Made by a program: the position numbers and the translations under genes
The notes under the pieces: generated by a model
What the model was told of the DNA's origin: nothing
The model's input: only the letters and a program-made list of their open reading frames with translations
Database searches by the model: none
Assembly: GCF_001984575.1 (NCBI RefSeq)
Contig: NZ_LZNS01000001.1
Location: 6,146,624-6,210,623, forward strand
Source: Streptomyces sp. MP131-18
GTDB taxonomy: Bacteria; Actinomycetota; Actinomycetes; Streptomycetales; Streptomycetaceae
Direction: 5' to 3'
DNA length: 64,000 bases
In this document: piece after piece, positions 35,247 to 44,092 of the stretch
Layout: every line of letters starts with the position of its first letter
Numbering within the stretch: position 1 is the first letter of the stretch

Positions 35247-36281
35247 ATGGCTGACGCTGTGAACCCCCGCGGGACGGCCGCCACTGCCGCCCCGCGGGAC
35301 GGCCGGCCGGCCGAGGCCGCGGGCGCGCCACGCGCCCGCGGCCCCCGCCGCGCGCCCGGCCGCCTGCGCCGGAAGCTGGCCGACTACTGGTACGCCTGGG
35401 CGATGATCGCACCGGTGGTCCTGGTGATCGCCGTCATCATCGGCTGGCCACTGGTCCGCGGGATCTACCTCTCCCTCACCGACGCCGACGAGAGCAACGT
35501 CGAACGCACCATCGGCGTCAACACGATCCCCGCGACCTACGACTTCGTCGGCCTGGAGAACTACGCCGACATCCTGCGGGACAACACCTTCTGGGACCGG
35601 CTCGGCTGGACCGTCGTGTGGACCGTGGCCTGCGTGAGCATCACGTTCCTCATCGGCCTCGGCCTGGCCAACATGCTCAACCGCAACTTCCGCGGGCGCG
35701 CCGCCTACCGCATGGCCCTGATCCTGCCGTGGGCCATCCCGGCGTTCGTCTCCGTCTTCGCCTGGCGGATGCTCTACAACGAGCGCAACGGCATCCTCAA
35801 CAGCCTCCTCGAAGGCCGCGGCATCGACGGCATCGCCTGGCTGTCCGACCCGGTCTGGGCCAAGATCGCCGTCATCGCCACGAACGTGTGGCTCGGCGTG
35901 CCGTTCATGCTCATCGCCATCCTCGGCGCGCTCCAGTCCATCCCCGGCGAACAGTACGAGGCGGCCGAGATGGACGGGGCGAACGCCTGGCAGCGGTTCT
36001 GGAACATCACGCTGCCCGGCATCAGCTCCGTGTCCATGACGGTGGTGCTGCTCAGCACCATCTGGACGTTCAACATGTTCCCGGTGATCTACCTGCTGAC
36101 CCGCGGCGGTCCGGCGGGCTCCACCGACATCCTCGTGACCGAGGCGTTCCGGCTGGCCTTCGTCGCCAGCCCGCGGGACTTCGCGAACTCCGCGGCCTGG
36201 GGCGTGCTCATCCTGCTGCTCCTGGTCCTCTTCGCGATCTCCTACCGCAGGGCACTCCGCAGGCAGGGAGAGGTGTGGTGA
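35247..36281 (+). CDS. malF: Maltose ABC transporter permease MalF
   Basis: A 344-aa permease with an Ala/Arg/Pro-rich cytoplasmic N-terminus of about 45 residues and six membrane helices. The EAA loop reads YEAAEMDGANAWQRFWNITL. Its stop overlaps the malG GTG as GTGA. Together with MalG it forms the channel of the maltodextrin importer. The 96-base gap from malE has GC-rich dyads that could lower membrane-subunit expression relative to the binding protein, but I cannot define a specific hairpin with confidence. Confidence 0.93.
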   Translation: MADAVNPRGTAATAAPRDGRPAEAAGAPRARGPRRAPGRLRRKLADYWYAWAMIAPVVLVIAVIIGWPLVRGIYLSLTDADESNVERTIGVNTIPATYDFVGLENYADILRDNTFWDRLGWTVVWTVACVSITFLIGLGLANMLNRNFRGRAAYRMALILPWAIPAFVSVFAWRMLYNERNGILNSLLEGRGIDGIAWLSDPVWAKIAVIATNVWLGVPFMLIAILGALQSIPGEQYEAAEMDGANAWQRFWNITLPGISSVSMTVVLLSTIWTFNMFPVIYLLTRGGPAGSTDILVTEAFRLAFVASPRDFANSAAWGVLILLLLVLFAISYRRALRRQGEVW

Positions 36282-37237
36282 CGATGGCGACCCATACGAC
36301 ACCGAGAAACGGCCACGAGCCCGAGGGCACCGCGCCGCCCGTGCGCCCCACCCCCGAGGCCGTCCCGGGCGGCGGCCTGGTGGGCACAGGCCGCGCCCGG
36401 CGTGTCCGCAGGCGCGGCGAACGCAGCCGCGCGGCGTCCATCGGCCTGCACGCGACGCTGCTCGTCGCCGCGCTGATCGCCGTGTTCCCGCCGTTCTGGC
36501 TGCTGGTCACCTCCTTCAAGCCGAAGGCCGACACGTTCACCAGGTCGCTCGTCTCCAACTTCACGCTGGACAACTACGACCACGTGATCAACGACACCGA
36601 GTTCCTCACGTGGTTCGGCAACTCGGTGCTCATCGTGGTGATCACCACCGTCATCGGCGTGTTCATCTCGTCCACCACCGGCTACGCGCTCAGCCGCTTC
36701 CGCTTCCCCGGCATGCGGCCGCTGCTGTGGACCCTGCTGATCACGCAGATGTTCCCCATGGCCGTGCTGATCGTGCCGCTGTACAACCTGATGGCGCGCT
36801 ACGGCCTGCTCAACCAGCCGACCGGCCTCATCGTCACCTACCTGACCATCGCGGTGCCGTTCTGCGCCTGGATGATGAAGGGCTTCTTCGACACGGTGCC
36901 CGTTTCCATCGACGAGTCGGGGCGGGTCGACGGCCTCACCCCGTTCGGCACGTTCTGGCGGCTGATCATGCCGCTGGCCAGGCCCGGCCTGGCCGTCACC
37001 GGCTTCTACACGTTCGTCACCGCCTGGGCCGAAGTCGCCTACGCCACGGCGTTCATGACCGGCGAGCAGAACCTGACGCTGGCCGGCGGCCTCCAGACCT
37101 TCGTCAACCAGCACACCCAGGACTGGCACCTGATGACGGCCGCCGCGGTGCTCATCGCGGTGCCCGCCACGCTGGTCTTCGGGTACGCACAGCGCCACCT
37201 CCAGTCCGGCCTCACCGCAGGCGCCACCAAGTCCTGA
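36278..37237 (+). CDS. malG: Maltose ABC transporter permease MalG
   Basis: A 319-aa permease with about 55 cytoplasmic N-terminal residues and six membrane helices; the EAA loop reads DESGRVDGLTPFGTFWRLIM, with Ser in place of the first Ala. The GTG at 36278 overlaps the malF stop (GTGA) and lies five bases past GGGAGAGG; an ATG at 36284 two codons on is the alternative. The C-terminal SGLTAGATKS is shared with the MalG-type permease at 10.9 kb, showing the two importers are related. Confidence 0.92.
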   Translation: MTMATHTTPRNGHEPEGTAPPVRPTPEAVPGGGLVGTGRARRVRRRGERSRAASIGLHATLLVAALIAVFPPFWLLVTSFKPKADTFTRSLVSNFTLDNYDHVINDTEFLTWFGNSVLIVVITTVIGVFISSTTGYALSRFRFPGMRPLLWTLLITQMFPMAVLIVPLYNLMARYGLLNQPTGLIVTYLTIAVPFCAWMMKGFFDTVPVSIDESGRVDGLTPFGTFWRLIMPLARPGLAVTGFYTFVTAWAEVAYATAFMTGEQNLTLAGGLQTFVNQHTQDWHLMTAAAVLIAVPATLVFGYAQRHLQSGLTAGATKS

Positions 37238-37299
37238 CCGGACCGAGGGCGCCCCCCGGCCCTTCGCCCGCCCCCGCACGCGACACTCCCAGGGATGAC

Positions 37300-38970
37300 A
37301 TGACCCAGCACCTCGCCGACCGCACCCAGCCGACCAGCGGCCCCGCAGGCGTCACCGGCAGCCGGCCCGACTGGTGGCGCGACGCGGTCATCTACCAGGT
37401 CTACCCGCGGTCCTTCGCCGATGGAAACGGCGACGGCATGGGCGACCTGCCAGGCATCCGCAGCCGGCTGCCCTACCTCGCAGGGCTCGGCGTCGACGCC
37501 GTCTGGCTCAGCCCGTTCTACGCCTCGCCGCAGGCCGACGCGGGCTACGACGTCGCCGACTACCGTGCCATCGACCCCATGTTCGGCGATCTGCACGACG
37601 CCGACGCCCTCATCCGCGACGCCCACGACCTGGGCCTGCGCATCATCGTCGACCTCGTGCCCAACCACTCCTCCGACCGGCACGAGTGGTTCCAGCGCGC
37701 GCTGCGCGAAGGTCCGGGCTCCCCGCTGCGCGCCCGCTACCACTTCAGGCCCGGGCAGGGCGAGGCGGGCGAACGGCCGCCCAACGACTGGGAGTCCATC
37801 TTCGGCGGCCCGGCCTGGACCCGCACGGACAACCCCGACGGCACGCCCGGCGAGTGGTACCTGCACCTCTTCGCCCCGCAGCAGCCCGACTTCAACTGGG
37901 AGAACCGGGCCGTGCAGGACGAGTTCCGCTCCCTGCTGCGCTTCTGGCTCGACATGGGCGTCGACGGCTTCCGCATCGACGTCGCCCACGGCCTGGTCAA
38001 GGCCGCGGGGCTGCCCGACATGGGCCGCGCCGAGCAGCTGAAGATGCTCGGCACGCAGGTCCTGCCCTTCTTCGACCAGGACGGCGTGCACGACATCTAC
38101 CGCTCCTGGCGCCAGATCCTCGACGAGTACCCGCAGCCGCGCATCGGCGTCGCCGAGGCGTGGACCCCCACCGCCGACCGCACCGCGCTGTACGTGCGCC
38201 CCGACGAGCTGCACCAGGCGTTCAACTTCCACTACCTCAACACGCCGTGGGACGCGGCAGGGCTGCGCCGCGTCATCGACTCCTCGCTCGACTCGATGCG
38301 GCCCGTCGGCGCCCCCACCACGTGGGTGCTGTCCAACCACGACGTGGTGCGCCACCTGACCCGGCTCGGCGGCGGCCCGGCGCGGGCCCGCGCCGCGACC
38401 CTGCTGATGCTCGCGCTGCCCGGCTCCGCGTACATCTACCAGGGGGAGGAACTGGGGCTGCCCGAAGTCACCGACCTGCCCGACGAGGTGCGGCAGGACC
38501 CCGCGTTCTTCCGCCGCGGCGCCCGCGCCGAATCCGACGGGCAGGACGGTCTGCGGGACGGCTGCCGCGTGCCGATACCGTGGACCGCGCAGGGCGAGTC
38601 GTACGGCTTCGGCAGCGGCGGCAGCTGGCTGCCGCAGCCCGCCGCCTGGGGCAAGCTGGCCGTCGCCGAGCAGACCGGCGACCCCGAGTCGACCCTGGAG
38701 CTGTACCGGGCGGCCCTCGCCATCCGCAGGGGCCACCCGGCGCTCGGCGCGGGCGACGCCGTCGAGTGGCTGGCCGCGCCCGCGGGCGTGCTCGCGTTCC
38801 GCCGCCGCGGCGCGGACGGCTCCGCCCTGGTCTGCGCCGTGAACACCACCGAGGCACCCGTGCCGCTGCCCGAGCTGCTGACGGAGTCCGGCCACGCGCT
38901 GCTGGCCAGCGGCCACCGCCCGGCCGGCAGCACGCTGCCGGCGGACACCACGGTGTGGTGGCAGGCGTGA
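37300..38970 (+). CDS. aglA: GH13 alpha-glucosidase of the maltose operon (AglA-like)
   Basis: A 556-aa cytoplasmic GH13 enzyme of the oligo-1,6/alpha-glucosidase type. The catalytic residues are D227 in VDGFRIDVAHGLV, E286 in IGVAEAWTP and D348 in VLSNHDVVRH; the N-terminal AVIYQVYPRSFADGNGDGMG is typical. It follows malG by 62 bases with AGGGATG before the start, so it is the fourth gene of the operon and should hydrolyse imported maltodextrins to glucose. It is a distant paralogue of the GH13 enzyme at 9.3 kb. Confidence 0.92.
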   Translation: MTQHLADRTQPTSGPAGVTGSRPDWWRDAVIYQVYPRSFADGNGDGMGDLPGIRSRLPYLAGLGVDAVWLSPFYASPQADAGYDVADYRAIDPMFGDLHDADALIRDAHDLGLRIIVDLVPNHSSDRHEWFQRALREGPGSPLRARYHFRPGQGEAGERPPNDWESIFGGPAWTRTDNPDGTPGEWYLHLFAPQQPDFNWENRAVQDEFRSLLRFWLDMGVDGFRIDVAHGLVKAAGLPDMGRAEQLKMLGTQVLPFFDQDGVHDIYRSWRQILDEYPQPRIGVAEAWTPTADRTALYVRPDELHQAFNFHYLNTPWDAAGLRRVIDSSLDSMRPVGAPTTWVLSNHDVVRHLTRLGGGPARARAATLLMLALPGSAYIYQGEELGLPEVTDLPDEVRQDPAFFRRGARAESDGQDGLRDGCRVPIPWTAQGESYGFGSGGSWLPQPAAWGKLAVAEQTGDPESTLELYRAALAIRRGHPALGAGDAVEWLAAPAGVLAFRRRGADGSALVCAVNTTEAPVPLPELLTESGHALLASGHRPAGSTLPADTTVWWQA

Positions 38971-39033
38971 GCGCTGCCGAACGGCGCGCCGCGCGGCCGG
39001 GCCGTCGCGGGCACGTCCGCCCGGGAGGCGGCC

Positions 39034-40068
39034 GTGGCTGAGCCGGGCGCGGCGCTGCCGCAGCCCGCCCGGCTGGCCGACATCGCCGGGCAGGCCCGGG
39101 TCAGCGAGGCCACGGTCAGCCGGGTGCTCAACGGCAAGACGGGCGTGGCGGCGGCCACCAGACAGCGGGTGCTCGCGGCGCTCGACGTGCTCGGCTACGA
39201 ACGGCCGGTGCGGCTGCGGCAGCGCAGCGCCGGCCTCGTCGGGCTGGTCATCCCCGAGCTGACCAACCCGATCTTCCCCGCGTTCGCGCAGGTCATCGAG
39301 CAGGTGCTGGCCGGGCACGGCTACACGCCCGTGCTGTGCACGCAGAGCCCGGGGGGCGCGACGGAGGACGAGCTGGTCGACCAGCTCGTCGAACGCGGCG
39401 TCACGGGCATCGTGTTCATGTCAGGACTGCACGCCGACACCACGGCCGACCCGGCCAGGTACGCGCGGTTGAGCGGGCGCGGGGTGCCGTTCGTGCTGAT
39501 CAACGGGTTCAACCCGCGGGTGAAAGCCCCGTTCGTCTCGCCCGACGACGCCGCCGCCACCCGCATCGCGGTACAGCACCTGCGGGCGCTCGGCCACCGC
39601 CGCGTCGGCCTGGCCGTGGGCCCGCACCGCTTCGTGCCGGTGCGGCGCAAGGTCGCCGGCTTCCGGGAGGAGACCGCGGAGGAAGGCGTCGTGCAGCACT
39701 CGCTGTTCAGCGTCGAGGGCGGCCAGGCGGCCGCCGCGGTCCTGCTCGACGCGGGCTGCACGGGCATCGTCTGCGGCAGCGACATGATGGCGCTCGGCGC
39801 GATCCGCGCCGTCCGGCAGCGCGGCCTCGACGTGCCGCGGGACGTGTCGGTCGTCGGCTACGACGACTCCGACCTGTTCGCGTTCACCGACCCGCCGCTC
39901 ACGACGCTGCGCCAGCCGGTACGGGCGATGGCGAGCGCCGCGGTGAACGCGCTGCTCGAAGAGATCAACGGCAACCTGGTACAGCACACCGAGTTTGTCT
40001 TCCAACCGGAACTGGTGGTCAGAGGATCAACGGCCAAGGTCCCTCCGGAAGTTGATCGAAGCGGTTGA
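39034..40068 (+). CDS. Second MalR-like LacI-family regulator
   Basis: A 344-aa LacI-family protein starting 63 bases after aglA on the same strand, with GGAGG before its GTG. Its recognition region VSEATVSRVLNGK is identical to that of MalR at 32.6 kb, and long stretches of the effector domain match too (SAGLVGLVIPELTNPIFPAF; GFNPRVKAPFVSPDD). It lacks about a dozen residues around position 220. The two proteins probably bind the same operators; this copy would be co-induced with the mal operon. It marks the end of the conserved block before the decayed region. Confidence 0.9.
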   Translation: MAEPGAALPQPARLADIAGQARVSEATVSRVLNGKTGVAAATRQRVLAALDVLGYERPVRLRQRSAGLVGLVIPELTNPIFPAFAQVIEQVLAGHGYTPVLCTQSPGGATEDELVDQLVERGVTGIVFMSGLHADTTADPARYARLSGRGVPFVLINGFNPRVKAPFVSPDDAAATRIAVQHLRALGHRRVGLAVGPHRFVPVRRKVAGFREETAEEGVVQHSLFSVEGGQAAAAVLLDAGCTGIVCGSDMMALGAIRAVRQRGLDVPRDVSVVGYDDSDLFAFTDPPLTTLRQPVRAMASAAVNALLEEINGNLVQHTEFVFQPELVVRGSTAKVPPEVDRSG

Positions 40069-40094
40069 ACGCCGCGCCGTCCGCCCCTGCTTAC

Positions 40095-40448
40095 TCACGC
40101 CACGGTGCAGCGGATGAGTTCGACGACGAGCTGCGAGGCCGGGAACCAGGGCGCGCGCGGGTCGCCGTAGGGCAGGCAGTCGTCGGGTCGGGGCGCTAGG
40201 CCCCCGTTCGGGGTGGGCGTGAAGAACCCGCCGAACACGCCCCAGGTCCGCGGCTTGCGGACCCGAACGGTCACCGGATCGGTCAAGTGCGGGCAGTAGC
40301 GGGTGGCCAGGGCCGCGCAGGGGCGGCAGACCGGCGGCTTGGTGCACAGCATCCGCTCGGGCCAGTCCGGTGACGCTCCTGGCCCGGCGGGGCGTTGGAG
40401 CAGGAACAGCCACCCCTTGGCCGTGCGGCTGGCCTGCCCGCCGCAGAC
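40095..40448 (-). pseudogene. Remnant of a conserved Cys-rich Streptomyces protein
   Basis: An open stretch of 117 codons without a proper start: an in-frame TAG at 40449-40451 precedes it, and the only internal ATG (40352) would cut off the conserved VCGGQASRTAKGWLFLLQRP. The remainder keeps family features: KPPVCRPCAALATRYCPHL and a terminal QLVVELIRCTV. I recognise this as a hypothetical family often found beside mobile or secondary-metabolism genes, with CxxC pairs that probably bind zinc. The N-terminus is missing, so I call it a 5'-truncated remnant. A shorter functional protein from 40352 cannot be ruled out. Confidence 0.55.
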
Positions 40449-40471
40449 CTAATCCGTTGCTGAGGACGTAA

Positions 40472-40590
40472 TGGGCCTGGCGCGACCTCTACATCCCCTC
40501 CCGGCGGCTCTACTTCGCCACGGCCCGCCCTGCGGAACACGCCGACGTCATCGTGTACAACGATCCGATCCAACTGCCGGCCTGGGCGGC
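40472..40590 (+). pseudogene. Probable 3' remnant of a uridine/nucleoside kinase-like gene
   Basis: Directly after a TAA, the plus strand reads WRDLYIPSRRLYFATARP then AEHADVIVYNDP, which resembles the C-terminus of uridine-kinase-like proteins (consensus RYxPxQRLYxxxxxPxxxADVVVxN). Only about 38 residues remain, with no start and no P-loop in the window. It lies between two other broken genes, which supports decay. Confidence 0.42.
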
Positions 40591-40613
40591 ACACGGCAGG
40601 TCGGCTGAGGGGC

Positions 40614-41409
40614 TCAGGGCTTGCGTCCGACTCCGCCCACGAGATCGGCCACGAGTGCGTCCCACTCGTGCGTGTAGGGGAAGCAGGTGTCGGGGCGCCA
40701 TGAAGTCAGCGGGACGACGCCCGGGGCGACGAGGTCGAGGTTGTCGAAGTAGCCGGCGATCTGCTTGGGGGAGCGCAGGTGGTAGGGGAAGGGGACGGAT
40801 CGGTTGTATCGCGCTTGGAGGGCGCGCCACTCCACCGAAGTGTTCCGACACGTCGTGTGTCATGAGATGGCTTCCGGCGGGAAGTCCGGCCATCAACTCC
40901 CGCACGGTCGCGCATGCTTGCTCGTACGTCGCAGTGTGGCCGAGGATGCCGCTGAGCACGAGGGCGACGGGCCGCGAGAGGTCGAGGGTGTGCGCTGCGG
41001 CGGCGAGGACCTCGTCGGGCTGGTGGAGGTCGGCCAGCACACAGGTGGTGGTGTCCCCTTCCGCCCGGGCGAGGAGCCAGTTGGCGTGCCGTACGGTCTG
41101 CGGGTCGTTGCCGACGTAGACGACGCGGGCCGAGGGATTCGCCCGTTGGGCGATCTCGTGGGTATTGCCCGTGGTCGGCAATCCTGAGCCGATGTCCAGG
41201 AACTGGCTGGGACCTGCCTCCCGTGTCAGGTAGTCGACCGTGCGGATGAGGAAGTGCCGAGTGCTCCTCACCCTTTCCAGCACTCCGGGGTATTCCGTGG
41301 CCAGTCGGTTGCCTGCGGCTCGGTCCACGGCAAAGTTGTGGATGCCGCCGAGCCAGTGGTCCCAGATGCGTGCCTGGCTTCGCACGGAGATGTCGGTCTC
41401 CGATTCCAA
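40614..41409 (-). pseudogene. SAM-dependent methyltransferase (DUF574/Methyltransf_19), frameshifted
   Basis: The 5' part from ATG 41409 encodes RIWDHWLGGIHNFAVDR, the motif I FLDIGSGLPTTGNTHEIAQ, and ARVVYVGNDPQTVRHA, all typical of the actinobacterial DUF574 methyltransferase family. At about 40835 the frame is lost: the family C-terminus EWRALQARYNRSVPFPYHL and PKQIAGYFDNLDLVAPGVV continues in another frame to the stop at 40614. A one-base indel explains it. Joined, the protein would be about 265 aa, the usual length. Either a pseudogene or a base-call error. Confidence 0.72.
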
Positions 41410-42055
41410 GTCCGGGCCAGGAACAGAGGATTACAGTGCATGTGGGTTGTCGGTCACCTGTCCATTGCAGCGACCCGGGCGGCGGGATCACAAGGGAAGT
41501 TGTCGCCTCCTGCTCGTGTGAGTGATGTCGAGGCGATGTCAACGGAGACGTCGCCATGAATTCCCCCGCATGTTGGGGGGTATTGCGCGTTCCTTTCGGG
41601 GTACGCTGCCGCGCCTGCGATGCGGGGTGTCGCGGCACCGGCTTGACCAGGCGGGGAAGTAACAGTCCCGGCAGAAGTGTTGAGGGCAGCTGGTCGACAC
41701 GATCATATGGGCGGCGTTGACTTTCCTCCCGCCAGCGGCGCCCGGTCGGCGCGGGATTTACGGGCGAAACGTTTCGGCTCACCCTTGCGGGTGAATGACC
41801 CGGCCGGTCGGCATGGGCGATGCGGGCTGCGGAAAGGCAGTCGGTGTCGTGTGGACGCACAGCTATGAGACGTCGATCTTCGCCGCAAAGGGAAACCGCT
41901 CGTCAATTATCCCGGCAGTGCACGTGAAGTGAAGTTCATACGGTACAGATCATTCCCTCCCGAGCCTCTCAGCTCACACCATTTCCTCAGCCGAGCGGGC
42001 GGCTTTCCGTGTGAGTCGCGCGGCCGTCCGCAGGTCGTACGAAAGGAATGTGGCT
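41410..42055. other. Intergenic region, no gene recognised
   Basis: About 645 bases of lower GC than the chromosome average. Reading frames here are short and show no family motif. It contains CCCCC-N7-GGGGG at about 41567-41583 (a possible small hairpin) and must hold the promoter of the methyltransferase at 42056. I see no tRNA or repeat. Confidence 0.5.
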
Positions 42056-42862
42056 ATGTCTGGACAAGCCCCGGAGTCCGTACGTCCCTACACGTATCTC
42101 GCGCAGCACTACGACGCGATGGAGGCGTGGGTGTGCGGCGACTGGCACGAATCCACGCGAGTTCAGATGGCCGACTTCATCGAGGCGGTCTGGCAGAAGC
42201 GCGGGGCACCGGTGCACAAGGTTCTGGACCTCTGCTGCGGTACCGGTCTCCTGCTCAGGGAGATGACGCAGCGCGGGTACACGGTGACGGGGGTCGACCG
42301 GTCCGCGACCATGCTGGAGCAATCCGCGCAGAAGCTCGTGCCGGAGGCGCGGGAGCGACTGGTCCAGGGAGAGCTGCCCCTTATTCCGCTGGAGGAGGAG
42401 TTCGACGCCGTGCACTGCACCGGGGCGGCGTTGAACTACCTGCCGAACGACACGTCGCTGCTGCGGTCGTTCGAGTCCGTGTACCGAGTGCTGCGTCCCG
42501 GCGGCACGTTCGTCTTCGACCTCTACACCGACGCCCTCATGAGGCGTTATGTCGAGAGGACGACCCCCCATGCCGTGGCCCAGGAGTTGCCAGGGGGATA
42601 CACGTTCTCCCTGCGCTGTAGGCGCCCCTCCGCGGGTGAATCCTTCGATATGACCTCCGTGCAGTACCTGCGTGACGACACCACGCAGACGTACGTCCGC
42701 ACCGTCGAGGTGCACCACGTGTACCCCCAGAGCCAGGAGAAAGTCCGTAGCCTGGTTGCTCAGGCTGGATTCGGCGGCATTGAGGTATTCGACAACTACC
42801 GGCCTCAGCCGACTGGTTCCCGGACGCTCTACGAGACCTATGTGATGGTGAAGCCCGACTAG
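42056..42862 (+). CDS. Class I SAM-dependent methyltransferase (first of tandem pair)
   Basis: A 268-aa Rossmann-fold methyltransferase. Motif I is VLDLCCGTGLLLREM, motif II GVDRSATMLEQ, motif III LRPGGTFVFDLY. The ATG at 42056 follows AAAGGAA. It lies in an accessory stretch flanked by decayed genes, and its GC is lower than the neighbouring core. The substrate is unknown; the family includes O- and N-methyltransferases of small molecules. A paralogue begins 179 bases downstream and shares a 110-base internal block with only two differences. Confidence 0.85.
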   Translation: MSGQAPESVRPYTYLAQHYDAMEAWVCGDWHESTRVQMADFIEAVWQKRGAPVHKVLDLCCGTGLLLREMTQRGYTVTGVDRSATMLEQSAQKLVPEARERLVQGELPLIPLEEEFDAVHCTGAALNYLPNDTSLLRSFESVYRVLRPGGTFVFDLYTDALMRRYVERTTPHAVAQELPGGYTFSLRCRRPSAGESFDMTSVQYLRDDTTQTYVRTVEVHHVYPQSQEKVRSLVAQAGFGGIEVFDNYRPQPTGSRTLYETYVMVKPD

Positions 42863-43041
42863 AACCGCCGGGCCGCCATCCGAGTGCGTAGTGTCCGCCA
42901 GGAACAGGTGAGGCCGGCGCAGGGGCCGGAAAACCTCTCGGCAATTCCGTGGCGGCGCCCTGCCTGACCCCGCCCGAACACAAGCCGTCCCCCATCTGGA
43001 TTGCCCGGGCCGTCCCGACATCGCATGGAAGGAACCACACC

Positions 43042-43893
43042 ATGAGCACGCAGATCTCGGAGAGCGCGCAGACCTCGGAACCAGAATCTCCCTACGCGTC
43101 CTCGTCCCAGTACTACGACGCCTCCGAAGTCTGGGCCTGCCGCTACTGGCAGGAAGCTCCCCGTCTTCAGAAGGCCAGCTTCATCCAGTCGCTCTGGGAA
43201 GAGCGTGACGCGCCGGTGCACAAGGTTCTGGACCTCTGCTGCGGTACCGGCCTCCTGCTTCGGGATCTGACCCAGCGGGGATACACCGTCACGGGACTGG
43301 ACCGGTCCGCGGCCATGCTGGAGCAGGCAGCGCACAAACTCGGGTCGCAGGCGGAGGGACGGCTCGTGCTCGGCGAGCTGCCGGACATTCCCCTTCAGGA
43401 GGAGTTCGACGCTGTCTACTCCACGGGCGGCGCGTTGAACTACCTGCCGAACGACACGTCGCTGCTGCGGTCCTTCGAGTCCGTGTACCGAGTGCTGCGT
43501 CCCGGCGGCACGTTCGTCTTCGACCTCTACACCGACGCCCTTATGGAACATCACGTCGAGCAGACGACACTCTCCGTCCGTGCCATCGAACTGGGGGAAG
43601 GGTGCACGATGCTCTACCGGTGCGAGCGGCCCGCACGGGAATCGCACTTCTACGACGTCACGTTCGCGCACTACGTCCGCGACGACGCCACCCAGAGGTA
43701 CACCCGTACCGGCGAGGCTCACCGCATGTTCACCCGGACCGCGGAAAAGGTCCGGAGTCTGGTTGCCCAGGCAGGATTCGGCGACATCAAGACCTTCGAC
43801 AACTACCAGCGCCAACCGATCGGTTCGCAGACGTTCCACGAGACCTACGCGGTGGTCAAGAACAGTCACTCGGCCCGTTCGACCTCGGCTTGA
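43042..43893 (+). CDS. Class I SAM-dependent methyltransferase (second of tandem pair)
   Basis: A 283-aa paralogue of the preceding protein, with the same motifs (VLDLCCGTGLLLRDL; GLDRSAAMLEQ; LRPGGTFVFDLY) but a different N-terminus rich in Ser/Gln/Glu and an extra C-terminal segment. The ATG at 43042 follows GGAAGGAA. Outside the shared central block the two genes have diverged, notably in the cap region after LMEHHVEQTT, which often sets substrate choice. It is probably co-transcribed with the first copy. Confidence 0.85.
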   Translation: MSTQISESAQTSEPESPYASSSQYYDASEVWACRYWQEAPRLQKASFIQSLWEERDAPVHKVLDLCCGTGLLLRDLTQRGYTVTGLDRSAAMLEQAAHKLGSQAEGRLVLGELPDIPLQEEFDAVYSTGGALNYLPNDTSLLRSFESVYRVLRPGGTFVFDLYTDALMEHHVEQTTLSVRAIELGEGCTMLYRCERPARESHFYDVTFAHYVRDDATQRYTRTGEAHRMFTRTAEKVRSLVAQAGFGDIKTFDNYQRQPIGSQTFHETYAVVKNSHSARSTSA

Positions 43894-44016
43894 GCCTGCC
43901 AGGTGAAGGGTGCGGGCGGCTTCGAGCGGTTCGGTGACGCGGGGCGGTGCCGCGTCCGCCCGGGCCCGTGGCAACGGCGCGATCAGCGACTGCTGTTGAT
44001 CCGACAGCCCGTCCCG

Positions 44017-44041
44017 ATAGCCCATAGCCCATAGCCCATAG
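44017..44041. repeat. Seven-base tandem repeat (ATAGCCC)
   Basis: Three exact copies of ATAGCCC and a partial fourth lie 50 bases before the oxidoreductase remnant. Such a short A/T-containing array is unusual in this GC-rich setting and may be slippage-prone. Confidence 0.85.
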
Positions 44042-44092
44042 GAACGCGAAGAACGACCGATCCGTCGGACAGTCCCAACCGCGAAGAGCCTC

